Positions 12,506-25,200 of a stretch of DNA of 64,000 nucleotides are shown one piece after another (positions within the stretch are counted from its first letter, which is position 1; each line of letters begins with the position of its first letter). A model generated the notes under the pieces. It had not been told where the DNA came from and searched no databases. It worked only from the letters and a program-made list of their open reading frames with translations. The translations under genes were made by a program, and so were the position numbers. The DNA is from Lottia gigantea. Its lineage: Eukaryota; Mollusca; Gastropoda; Lottiidae. The DNA lies in the NCBI RefSeq assembly GCF_000327385.1, contig NW_008706746.1, positions 5,253,122 to 5,317,121 of the forward strand, written 5' to 3'.

Positions 12506-15500
12506 GTAAATGTGTCTTTGTCATTGGACTACAATTATTTCAATGTTGATTTCTGCGAGAAGATTCATGAATCAAAATTATGAAAAAACAATTATGTAGT
12601 GGCGCAAACCGTGCGCATTTAACTCACCAACACGCTCGGCAGATAATGTTCTGGATTCGAAATGAAAATCTCACAAACGAATCTTTACTTATACTGAAAT
12701 TTGAGCACGATGTGGTAATCCAGCTTGTGAATCAATTAAATGGCCTGATCATTTACATCTACGCAGTATTAAAATTCACACCTTAAAAAATTATCTCACA
12801 TTACATCCCATTGATCTGAGTGATATCGATCTTAAACGGGGTTGTTGAGTGCATTATCGATTTAAAACCCCAAACCAGATTGTATCGCATTCTTTTCATT
12901 CAAGTCGCTCACGCCGGTATTTGTGACTTGAAGCAACAATCATTGAAAATATTTAGACAACCATGGACAGTAGCAGCGATAATAGTAATACACATCGGGC
13001 ATTCCGAAGGACATTCAAATCTTTCGGCTAACTCATAGAAATCTAGGCTGACAACTTTGCCAGTTCCTCAGACGTTATATACGGATGAGATATCGTTAAG
13101 GTGCGGGCACATGAACAGTCTTGGTCGCCGATTTTTGTCGCCGACTCGAATCTTGAGCAAAATCTCGCATGTGCCCGCGCTTCCCCAAGATTTTCGCGTT
13201 GCCGACAGAATTTATAATAACAAACAAGCTTGATATTTGTCGCCGATTATTTTATCGTCTGCAAGACAGAGAGTTACATCAAATCAGATAAATTTTCTTT
13301 CCAATTGAATGGTCCGCACGTGATTATTGACATAGTGTCTCCTCTTGTGCCCGTGCCAGTTGACGAAAAGCTGACCAAGACTGCTCGTGTTACATGCTTT
13401 ATGTTCTCTCCAGGCCATGCCCTATATCTTGTCTCTTATAGACCATTTATAACCTGGAATTTGATAATCTATGTTTTAAGCTGAAGTCCCCTGAGGCTAC
13501 TTTCATATCAGATCAGACCCTTCACTCATGGATCTGCTAGTTTATTAAAACACCTTATTCATCGTGAACCGTGTCCCACTGTTGACCTATCATCATACAA
13601 GCATATCATTTCCCTAATTGTCCTTAATCATATAGATAGAGCTAGATAACGATATGTATGATCGTATGATCAAGTAAATTGAGTTGACGTAGTGCAAAGG
13701 TCCCATTAATAGGTTTTTACTAGTACTTCAATATCTTAGTAACTTATTAGAAGGTTTGTTATATGGCCACATCCGGATTTCCTCGTCTCATTCTTCTGGG
13801 CAGCGATAATATTACTTCACATAATAATAGTTTTTAATTAACTTTTAATGATAACTGACCTATTTAATATAACGTTTATAGGAGACAGAATAAACAATAT
13901 CGAACGTTACATCTCGAGAAAAATATTTCAGAAGGAATAATGGAGGCACTCAACCGATCTGCAATCGGATCAAAAGTATGGATGCATCAAAAACAGTAAA
14001 AAGTTAGAATCAGCTGATATTTCCTGTTGATTTTGAATAAAACCCGAATAACTGAATACTTTTAAAAAACAAAACAGAAAAAATCAAAACATGTTTAGTA
14101 TTTACTGAACATTTGGCACTCGAATGTAAAACAAACTATTTTCAGTAATTTTATCACGTTTAATTTCTATCATTCGAGTAAGAAACACTGCACTGTTTTG
14201 CAGACTGATTGAAAGATATAAGATGTTATTGCATTTGCATAAAAAGTTAATTTACACTCTTTATTTTGTCTTCCCGTGATTACTGATTAGGGAATATGAT
14301 AACTCTTTAACGCCAGTTGGCATTCCTTGTAGCTTTCTGCCAATGCTTTAGAGCAAAATTTCGTTGACAATTTTCCCTGACACGTCTCTGACGACCAATA
14401 ATGTATTTATTTAGTTTGAGTCCACTGAATCTCTATACATGTTTAGAGTGACATAAATACACAGACCTCGAACATACTAAGATAGAAATCATAATATATA
14501 CTTGACCTGCTGTATATAATTATAGGCCCGTCTCATGGAAAGCTCATAATTAAATAATAGATATTATTCAGCCATTGAAAAGAAATTATACAAGACTATT
14601 TAAGTACCAGAATAGTACTCCAAAAAGCAGCATGTTATACTCACTGTTAAGTTTTATTTCCTGCGAACATTGCACAACCGGTCTATTCCATTCACTAAGT
14701 AGAGAAAAGTATTATACTTAATTAAGATTTCATTCACGAGTAGAGCATGTTTTGTTTTTATTTTTCGTTGTGGGTTTAGTCTCTGGCCTACAAGGTACCT
14801 TTTGGTAATTCATCGCTCTCCAAATACTGTCAGTCATGGAACAATTCATTTCAAAAGAAATTCCAAATAGCTTTTGAGCCATTATTTTGACCAATCATAC
14901 CTTAGTCTCAGAAACGGAAATTTTTTAGTGTTTACAGTTCACCGTCGAAATCTATAGAAATTAGAAAAGAAACTCCTATTTGGGATATTTTTAAAGAAAT
15001 TATGCGATTTTAGTACATTTCTAGTACTTCTTTAACAAGACTCAAATCAACCCTCCAAAATGGCCCATAATAATGAGTTCAGTAGAGCTTGTTGACTGAT
15101 AAAGCCGGTCCCTTAATCTTCGGAAAGGGTGAATAATTAATTTTTGCACGGAAAAACGACACCCTTGCTTTTTGACAGATGTATAAATATATCTAACTAG
15201 TAGAATTTTTAATGCATTCTTTGTTTAATCGATGTTAAACTATTCAACTGAAACTTAGATCAAGAAATATCAAATATTTGAGTTATGTCTTTCACATCTA
15301 TTCACACAGACAGCCTGGAGCTAAAATCAATTACTGAAATGGAATTTTAAATCAGTATAAAGGGAAGTTAAAGAGTTCTGTGCCCGACATTACATCGATT
15401 CCGTTACCATGGTTACAAGAAATGCGAAACTTGTGTATATTATTATATTTACGTCTGAGAGGGAAGAATGTTATTTGTAAGCTAACTGCTTCAATGTGGA

Positions 15501-16583
15501 TTGATGAGACCTCCATCTGTTCTTTTAACACACATCAGTCTGATAATATATACCATTAAGATATGGGAATGGCACATTTATAAAAATTTAATGACTATTT
15601 TTTTCTCTATTCATTTAAGAAGTTTTCAATTTATCATTTTTTTCTTTCCACTCGCGGTGTTGTATCTTCGTGTTAAAAAAAAACGGGAAAAAACGCTATT
15701 ATGAGTTTGCTCCAGGTTTTGACTATACTTTAATGTTTATATAATATAAAGGACTTTTTGCAATCGGATTGACCTCGTGGAAAGCACATAACACGTCTTG
15801 ATTGGTTGTTATCTGGGTCATCACATCACTCTTCAAAATTTAATTCAAGTAAAAGCGCATCAGTTAAGTTTAAACGTTATCTAACATGGAATGCTCATGT
15901 AGCAGGAGAGAACCCACTTGAAATTTTGTGAAAATAAGTCTGCTTCTCTTACTTTGCACATTCCAACGCAGTTTTCAAAATGAGAATTTCACATCCAAAA
16001 TACTTGTCAATCGACAATCTGGGCTCCCGTGAAACAGATAATAGTATATGTTTGGTATTTCCTATTATTATTGCATGTACATATACATTAAATGTACATT
16101 GCCGTTATTAAAGACCTCTTGATTATCATTACATGTATAGTGAATAGTTATGACTCCACATCATAATGGTTTTCAAGATTCTATCTTTATTCTTTGATTA
16201 TTCAAGCATCTTTAAATCACATTTACTTACATTTTTATACTTATATTCTAGAGCTTTTTTATTCTTTTCTGTAGCCTTTATTTATATACGTTTACAAAAT
16301 ACAATGAAATTATGTTTTGATAATAGAGCTTTTCCTTCTCTATTCACCGGAAATACACCGAATTTAACTTCTGAAAGGGACTGCACCCATTTGGGCACTG
16401 AAAGAGAAACCTGTCAATATTAAAAACTTTGCGCATGAAAATTGGATCTTTATTTGTGGTTTATAGCTTGGTCGACTTAAAAACTTATGTTTTCAGTGAA
16501 ACATTTGCAACTGTCCAACATGTCTATGGCAGTTTTGGATATGTGGTGAAGGCTCCTAGTTGCAGAAATTGGGTGACGGTTTG
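12506..16583. other. Long AT-rich intergenic stretch, no gene seen
   Basis: No frame here shows protein-family character. The only structure noticed is a 12-base inverted pair (gtgcgggcacat / atgtgcccgcgc) around 13099-13180, with two 'gtcgccga' words between its arms, which may be a fragment of a small inverted-repeat element. Confidence 0.5.
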
Positions 16584-16901
16584 GGTGAAGGTTAAGGTTG
16601 CAACAGTCCAACTGAAACAGACAGTTTCAAATATCTTGTGAAGGTTGCTAGTTTTAGATATCTGGTGAAGGTTGATATAGTCCATGATATTTCGGTTGAA
16701 GGTTAAGGTTGCAACGGACGAACAAGTCGGTGAAGGTTAAGGTTGCAACAGTCCAACTGAAACAGACAGTTTCAAATATCTTGTGAAGGTTGCTAGTTTT
16801 AGATATCTGGTGAAGGTTGATATAGTCCATGATATTTCGGTTGAAGGTTAAGGTTGCAACGGACGAACAAGTCGGTGAAGGCTAAGGTTGCAACAGTCCA
16901 A
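16584..16901 (+). repeat. Tandem repeat, 145-bp period, about 2.2 copies
   Basis: The word 'aaggttgcaacagtccaac' recurs with exact 145-base spacing (caacagtcca at 16601, 16746 and 16891). The two full units are almost identical, so the array is recent or homogenised. Inside each unit 'ggtgaaggttg..' recurs at a shorter spacing, so the unit itself grew from a smaller repeat. No coding or transposon signal surrounds it. Confidence 0.95.
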
Positions 16902-17276
16902 CATGTCTATGGTTTCTATAGTTCAAGATATGTGTTGAAAGTTGCTGGTTTCAGATATTCGGTGATGGTTGCTACAGTTCAACAAGTTGGCAATACGTTT
17001 AGATCATAAGGAATTGCATTCCACAGTCCTGGTCAATCGGAATCTGTGTGGTATCGGTCTTTTTGGAGTTATTAGAAGGCCAAAATCATAACTCAAATAT
17101 TAATCTTAAAAACGGCGTTGGCCATTGTGATACGCCCACAATTGTAATGGTAGCCAAATTGTCCGAGAGATTGATTCGAGCTAACAGTAAATAAAACATT
17201 TAAAATCAAGGCAACAGTTTTATAATACAAGTGTAATTTTATATATGTTGCATTATTTGATGTTGGTTGGGAAATA

Positions 17277-17440
17277 TTAAGTATTCATCCTTGGGTGATT
17301 ATATACAATTTCACGAAGTTTCATCCATTCAAATTTGGTTAAAATCCAGCAAGAAACCAACTCTGTGTAGACAGATAGACGGACAGACAGACAGGGCCAC
17401 CGACTATATACGACAACATTAATGTGTGGGCGTGTAAAAA
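17277..17440 (-). repeat. Tandem-core interspersed repeat fragment
   Basis: It contains 'attcatccttgggtgatta', then a run of 'gacagatagacggacagaca' type and 'gtgtgggcgt' near the end. These match in reverse the head of the 50814-51624 copy, where 'cgtccgtccgtc' follows 'tacgcccacatg'. Confidence 0.6.
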
Positions 17441-20400
17441 CTCGAGATAAATCATAGAAATCAAGTAGCTTCACTTTAAATAGTTTCACTTAAAATTCTA
17501 TTCGTGACCCATCTTGATTCGACTACTGATTGTATTATCTATCACGACTCCACAATTCATTAATGTAATAGCTCTCGTGATTTACATATTCAAATATATC
17601 AGTCGTACAATTGATTGTTCAGTGAATCCCTCTCAGAAAATAATACAAGCCTACTTGATTTAAGAAAGCTTTATTTAAATGAAAATGTGTCAGCGATATT
17701 CACACAGCTGGTTGTAATAGAAGTGAATAATATGAGAAGGATACATTTTATAATTATTACAGTCGAAATGTCACGACTGGAGAATTACTCATTATGAACC
17801 ATCAGTCATGACATTCTAACTGGAAAGATTTTATACAAATTGGGCGAAAACCTACATAATGGCTTTGTTGTTAAATAATAGACTACTGTGCAGTCATTAT
17901 TAAAAGGAAATGACGTGTAATTAAAAACTAGATATTCCCAGACAAATAATTTCAGCCCTAAAGAGTACAGGTAAAATGCATAATGCTAGAATTTTGCAAG
18001 TTTATACATTATTAAGCCAGTAATTTCATTTCTGACTGCTGGTAGTGGTCGTATATATATACCTTGCAAGCTATCTTTATCATTTGCACCATAAATATAA
18101 AGAAAACGTATCGATTCAACATATTCAGTCCAAGTTGCATGAGGATAACATAACAATCTATTGCATCCAATGAGCTTGGCAGAGTGTTCTTGTTTTCCGG
18201 TTTGGTTTTCCTAAGGTATCGAAATCACACACCTATGCCCTTTGCTAACGAGGATTGTTAAAAAAGAAAAGAAAAGAGCATGCGTGTTAGACAATTGAAC
18301 TTTAATGAACCTGGTGTTCAAGTAGAAATACGACCGAACCCTGGATTCAGAAAGTAAACAGGTACAGAAAGAAAACTTAATGTAAACACTGTATACTTTA
18401 TAAAGTATGTATATTTAAAAGATAAGATACTGTCCGTATGTTGACATTAACGCGAGGAACACGCCACATAAGTTTTATATCGCGCCAGATTATTTCCGGA
18501 TATTTTGACCACAATTGTGGATGTTGAAAGGGTGGAGAAAGGATATCATTGTAAAGATATTCGAGTGGTTTAACGATAATGACTAGCAATTTTGTCGAAA
18601 TATTCAGAAAAAGTTGTCCATATACATATTCATATAATCCTAAATGACATAGTAACGAAACATTGCATGATTACATATACTATTACAGTGTTGGCTCTAG
18701 ATCGAACAGGGCGCAACAATGATACGTAACAGTGTTGGGTGTCGCTCAGATCGATCAGATGAACTTCACAGTAGGCTTTGTTTAGATTGAAGTGGTCATT
18801 TCCGATAACCTTTCAAATCTACCCAGACTTTACGACGAGGCTCTAGTTCTAACAGTATAATTTATAACGTTATATCAGTATCATTGGATATTCCTCCTTA
18901 AAAGATCGCATACATTTGAAATAAAATGAATGGAATTTTACAACATGTGGGCTAATGAAGATATATATATATATCAGCTGATATAATACTGACCTTCAAA
19001 CAACAGCTTATCAAGAAATTTAGAAATTTAAAGGGTTGTCAAGAATTGTAATCCAGATTCTTCCATTACAGTGTAGTTTTAAAACTGAATGTGACTTCTT
19101 CAGATTGTGATCCCCGCCTAAAATCTGCTTATAGTAATATACATGTATTTTGTGTTACTATTTTATTTGTATCCTTACTTGGACCGATTTTGGCGGAGCA
19201 TTCTCCCTGGGATCATTCGTCAACCTCTTCTTAGCTTTCACCAAATATTTTATGTGGGTCATGCTTTATCAGTAGAGTTTTCAATGTTCATGATGAAATT
19301 GTTATGCAATAAGAATCTCAGATAATGTACGTACATTTACCTACAATGAGTTCTTTCTCACTTCAAATGTTATCTTTCTCGTTATCAAGTTAGATTGCAA
19401 AGCCTACGTCATGGTTGTCCTACACTTCGTACTAGATTCTACTTGTCATAAATTAAAAATGTACCTACATCTGAGAAATCTTCATTCTAAGATACATATA
19501 TTATTGTGGTCACTAGTAATAACTAATATATGAATAAAAATGTTTTGCTATAAATATCTTACTGATACGCTGTAACTTTTCTGAGATTTCCGTGTAATAA
19601 CTTTTCTTGACTGATCTATAGAACATAAAAATCTTCACAAAAATAACCAAAATCAACATTTTCTTAGACCTCAACATCTTAAATGCATTGTAATGCGGTT
19701 GCTGCATATAATATCTATACTTAGCAACTTTGCCATGGTCTGACTGAATTCAGTGTAGGCTTAAATATCTTCATTCGTTTATACTAATGTCCTGGTCTTC
19801 TAGTGTTCTGTTGACAAATCTGCGAACTCAGATATTTAACATTCAACTTAACTAAATCGAGATCAGTCAGTGTGCAACACCTTATTGCAATACCAGCTTA
19901 TAACACCTCCTAAAGGGTCTACCTTGCAACTCGCATGAAGAGAGAACAATTGAATTTTCATCGACAGGTGGCATATCGGAAGAATCGATTCGGTCAATTG
20001 CCACCCGAGAACAACATCTAATAAATAGCAGTTGTCACTAGTTGCCATCCATTTCCGGTGTTCTTCTTAAACACTGTCTTTTATCTTGCTGAGCAGTCGG
20101 AATCTGTGGCCATCTATATGATGTCAACCAAGGGTATATTGTAAGAAAATATAAACAAGAGCTTAGTCTTTAGAATTTTTTGGAGAGCAGTGTTTCTAGT
20201 ATTTAAAAGATCTTTAAGTCAAGTTATGAAAGTACCGATTGCCTGGTCTCGTACCAAGGTCACACATTAGTTTCTTTACACATTACATTTGTACACGGAT
20301 TACAATAGGATAACACAAAGGCAAACTAACTCGTCAAAACACATACTGGGGAACGGCAAAAATCTAGTTATTTAATTAGCCTAATGGCTATGTAAACAGA

Positions 20401-21844
20401 AATTATGGAAACTAAGTAGGCTACACATGTTGAATATATACATGTTACAATAATTCAAAAACAAAGATGAAAATTCACAACGTTGGGTTTACGCCTCATC
20501 TTTTACAAAATAGGCAGACTGGCTTATTGACAGAAACCAATCATACGACTGTCATGATTCGTATAGTATATAGACGCATTGTGCAGCGTTGACTACATTT
20601 TAATATATATCCTGTTGATTCGAAGGAACTATGACCTAGGTTAATATTTCGATCAAATTGTGATTATCAAGATAATGGCCAATCATCATTTTCTCAATAG
20701 AATGTGAATCATCACACAATAATGAAATATGAATTGTTGGCAATAGCATACTAAATGTTAAGGTATTATCGATAATCCTAGATTAACACTTCTTTACTTG
20801 TTAAATCTCCCTTATAGCCAATGTTAAGTTTTTTATTAGTGGAAATGCTTCGTGGTAAGAATAGGAATTATATTATTTTTGCTGATTCTCCTTCAAAATT
20901 AGTCATAGTCAGTAAAAGATCTGGAAATGGAGATTAGAGATATGGTGTATTTGTGGTTATCAAAACAATCTCGATGTGAAATAAATGACTGAAATGAAAG
21001 ATTTTTTAAATTCTGCACTCATTGGCCAAAATGGACTTCTCTAAAATTGATATAAAAACTCCCTTGAAAGACTGACTATTGAGATAAAGTGAAGTACATT
21101 GTAAATATGATACTAAGCTTAATGTGCTCATAATATCTAGTTGAAAAGAGCAAAATGCTTACGGTACCTTATTGCATATTAATTGCATTTCAAATGTTTC
21201 TAAACTTATAACAAAATATCAATTGTCAAAACATTACAAAAACAAAACAACAGAACAAACTACTCACCTTGAGCAATCTTCACACAATGAAGTAAAGAAA
21301 GTGTCGTCTGCTGAACAAATTTCGTCTGCTTAAAATTCCATCACGAGGCTACGCGGTAAAATGAATGACTCTGTAGTCCAATAAAAACTCGTTTCTCCAA
21401 CATCGTACGATTGGGGTTATAAGAATGCGCATGTCGATTTTCCCAGCAGTCCTGCTGATTTAATCATGTTACAGAGAAATTTTATAATGGATTTTACATT
21501 GGATGAGCTCCTTGAACATTTGTGATTAACAACTATCGATATGATGGATTTCAGCCAACGGTTATTCTATTTTTACCCTTGACCGGTAGGCTACGTGTTC
21601 TCTGGGAACCGGTCGAAAAAGTCTGGTCGGCTTAAAGATTCTAAAAAGCTTGTTTTAGAGAGTACTATAGTTGCTGTGAGGTCAAGGGACTCTCCCTCTG
21701 GAAAATTCTCTTAGCTAGGAAAGCGGAGAATGAATATTACGGGATTTTGGATCTGAAAGTAGAATACATTTTTCGTTTTTCTATCCCTAAAAACGCCACT
21801 GCTTATCATTGAGTGCACAGTGCTAAACTCACCACCCACCTTCG
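17441..21844. other. Long intergenic stretch, no gene seen
   Basis: Only short, compositionally random frames are present. A terminus fragment of the tandem-core family ('tgctggtagtggtcgtat..accttgcaagctatcttta') lies at about 18039-18084, and a short (TA)n run near 18962-18974. No host exon or RNA gene is supported. Confidence 0.5.
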
Positions 21845-21935
21845 TATCACGAAAATAGATTTTGACAGGGTCTTATAAACCCGTATTAAACTAAGCCCGC
21901 TTCACTTCGGTTTGTAGGCGTGAATATGAGATTGG
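21845..21935 (+). repeat. Left member of an inverted repeat pair flanking the element nest
   Basis: The segment with 'gggtcttataaacccgta', 'aactaagcccgcttcac' and 'aggcgtgaatatgag' matches the reverse strand of about 41310-41395 ('gtgggcttagttttatacgg', 'taataagacca'), with scattered differences. Being inverted, the pair cannot be the two LTRs of one element. It is either two independent copies of one repeat or the ends of something larger. Confidence 0.7.
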
Positions 21936-22094
21936 TTCTATTTAAATAGGTAGGCCTAGATCGGTAATGAAGTTAGGCACAAAATCGCTTTGCTATCGCC
22001 CGTTTGATGAGATAACAACACATTTCCAAATAAATTTTCCAAAGTAAGGTTTGATTCTTATGGACACGATGCACCACCCACTAACAATCATGTG

Positions 22095-22258
22095 GCCTCT
22101 ACTCGCTAACCTGAGGTCCAGGATTCAATTCCGGAATAGGTCGAAACAAAAAATTGGGATATTTCCAATCCTGTCAGTGATGCAGGTAGTAGGGGCTGAC
22201 ATGGAAAAACGTTAACTCGTTTGGATGGGACAATTATAGTCCAGCAGACACTAATAAA
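22095..22258 (+). repeat. tRNA-derived SINE, truncated
   Basis: A pol III B-box-like sequence (gattcaattcc, 22122-22132) follows 'ctcgctaacctgagg', and the body reads 'ctgacatggaaaaacgtt..ctcgtttggatgggacaat'. The same head and body occur at 43663-43790 with a better B box. The 3' tail is missing here. An A box could not be placed with confidence. Confidence 0.7.
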
Positions 22259-25200
22259 AATACCACAACAATCTTTCACTTTACAGTGCAAGCACCCAAT
22301 TTTGGCATGGGTTATGCTCAGCCATTCCTCTGACAAAAACACATTAGCTACCTAAAATGTGGTGGCCATTTTCCAAGATGGAGGTCAATGGCAGTATTTT
22401 TTTATGAGCTTGTCACTGCAATGCAGCTGAAAATATATCGAATGCATTTTTTTCTTTCCCGTACTTTCATTCTTGAAATATTTATTGGTAGTCTGTGCGA
22501 CTCAATAGTGTATCCAGGAGTATTTATATTGTGAATATAATTTATTCAATGATATGAAAATATGAGTTGAGCAAATGAAAAGATTACATCAATTGATACA
22601 TAAATGTAACATAAAGTGAAACTCGTATTTCTTGGAACATAAAATATAGTTTGAGAAAATTAATTATGCTAGACACATCACCATTTGTAGTGACAAGCCC
22701 AAACCAAGACGTATAACAGTTACTGATCATAGATATGATCGGGGTTTTACCACAGGTTGTAGCTTGAGCAACCTGCTGGGAGAGAAACAAAAGTTTTAGT
22801 TGACAGCAACTCCTTTTCGACTTTTCAAGATGAAGATAATCAATAGATAACATTTCAAAAGGATGAGTGGTTATAATTGGTTGAAGAGGTGCTCGATACT
22901 GAATGTATGGCTTCTTATCTTTGATACATTTACATCTGGTCTGGATATAATCTTCCACAGTTTTAATCATTTAAGGCCAATAAAATCTCTTTCTGATCAA
23001 ATTCAATACTCTTTCTGGACACCGATGACCCATTTGATTGTGTAATACAAAAAGAACTATACCTATATACTTTTCTGGTAAAACTAACTGATTAACAACA
23101 CACTGATTTGGCAAATATGCAACTCTCCTCAAAATACCATTATCATTTTATCTTTAACCTTTTAAACTCTCTTAGTAACAATCTAACCTTTAAACTTAAC
23201 TGGTCTCTCTACTTTACTAGGTAATTCCCATTTGACGACAAAATGTCTCACTATGGAAATGGAAGGGTCTTCTTTCTGATCGTTCAACACACCTGGTTTG
23301 TTGAAATCTGTTTGTATGGTGTAGACATTGCTCTCTGTTTTCATTTCAGCTAGGTATTACGAATGGAATTTGTCCCGATAACATAACAGACTCAACTGTA
23401 GTTACAATGGCTTCTTGACTGCAATGTTGAATGTAATGTTCAATATCCAAGGGAATTCTACTGAGACCATCAGCATCTTGGTTATATCGACCTGGTTTGC
23501 AATGAATTGTGAAATAAAAAATCGGATAATTCAGCTACCCATGTTACTCTAGTGGCATCTAATTTGGCTGTTGGGGTCCAACTGATACCTTGGTGTGAAG
23601 GAGGTTGACCCTTGATATTGGTTTTCTCTTTGTTTTCTTCTTATTTCCCGTGACTTGTGGATCTTTAGGTAATTGAAGAAGTTCATATAGTAATTTTGCT
23701 CGTCTAGAAAAGTCTTGAATATATTTCTATAATAGCCCATGAATCATAGTATTTTTCTAACATCACCCACTGTTGATGGAGTTTTGGATTTTTAACTGTA
23801 AAACAGCTTCCTTGTCCTTAGGATCTATGGTGTAACCATCTGCCATGACCAAATGGCCTAAATACCCGACTTTAGCTCTGAACATCTCACATTTGGCTGG
23901 TTTTAATTTAACACCCTTCTCCTAGAACCTCTGCAAGACAAATCTTAAATGTTTGATGTGATCTTCAAAAGAACAACTATATACTAAGACATCATCCAAG
24001 TACGGTCGACACATCTCATCTCTTCTTTTAAGCAACTGTTCATAAAATTTTGGAAACAACCAGGTGCACCTGACAAACCAAATAGAATCCTGCACCATTC
24101 ATACTGACCCCAGGGAGTTACAAATGAGGTATATTTCCTACATTCTTCAACAACAAAAAACTGATGATAAGTCTGACCTTGATCTAGCAAACTGAAATTT
24201 ACTACTACCTATACTATTCAATGCATCATCAACTCTTGGTATTGGATGTTGATTGGTGATGGTCTTCAAATTTATCTTTCTATAATCACTACATAGACGG
24301 ATCTTTTCCGTACACATACAATGGGCTGGAATATTTGGAATCTTTATTTACTAATGAGACCTGGGAAACAGTGTCCCAGAGTACAGTCGAGTAACCTAAT
24401 TTCGTGGAAACCTATTATTCGTGGATTTCCGGAAACGATTAATAATTTACATGAGCGACCTTGCGCGACCTCTGCATTAGTTTGTTTTGATAAACATGGG
24501 TTTTCTCTACAATATCAGCTAGTAGAATGAATCCAGTAGTTTCAAGCAATGTAAAATGTATTAATGTATACTTTGCGCCATTTCATGGTAGTTACGTATT
24601 AGACTAGCCTGAACTATTCTTATGTGTACGAACTGTACTTGTTGAATTACCTCCCCCTGCACGTGCATGTAAATTCATTCGTATTATTATTGTCATACTG
24701 TAAAACCGCCATCTTTACAATACAATATCTAACATCATTGATTGAAGAGTTTTCCCTTTAAGTGTGCCTGATTACTGACTGGCGTGGTGGCAGCAGCTGG
24801 GATTTCAGTTACCAAGTACAGAACTGATTCAAAAGTTCAACAAAAACTTTGTTAAAAGAACCTGTTAGTGATTTTGCCAACGCGAAGACTGGTTGTTCGA
24901 GCGTTACACACTTCTGCCGATAACAACTCGGAAAGGGAAGCAGTTAAACAACTACTGTTCTCAACTCTTCAGATCCTGCAGATAACTATGGCTAGTACTA
25001 GAGCCCCCAAACAATGGTCTTTGACGAAAAACGAGACCATAACATCGTTTGAAGCTTGGCGGCAGAATTTGCAGTATATTCTATCCCTTGATCCAAATTT
25101 TGCCGATTTTTATTAGACGGTGTGACATGGCTGAAGAAGTCTTCCACAACCCCCTTACGAGGTTTAGCTAATGACGGGGAACGCGTAGATCAGGAACGCA

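Noticed and set aside
13096-13180. Small inverted repeat (gtgcgggcacat / atgtgcccgcgc)
   Set aside because: Could be a MITE fragment, but no target duplication or second copy was seen; kept only as a note.
13230-13484. 84-codon plus-strand open frame
   Set aside because: No recognised similarity and no splice or promoter context.
19143-20048. Several 60-64-codon frames on both strands
   Set aside because: Too short, no similarity and no splice context; chance frames.
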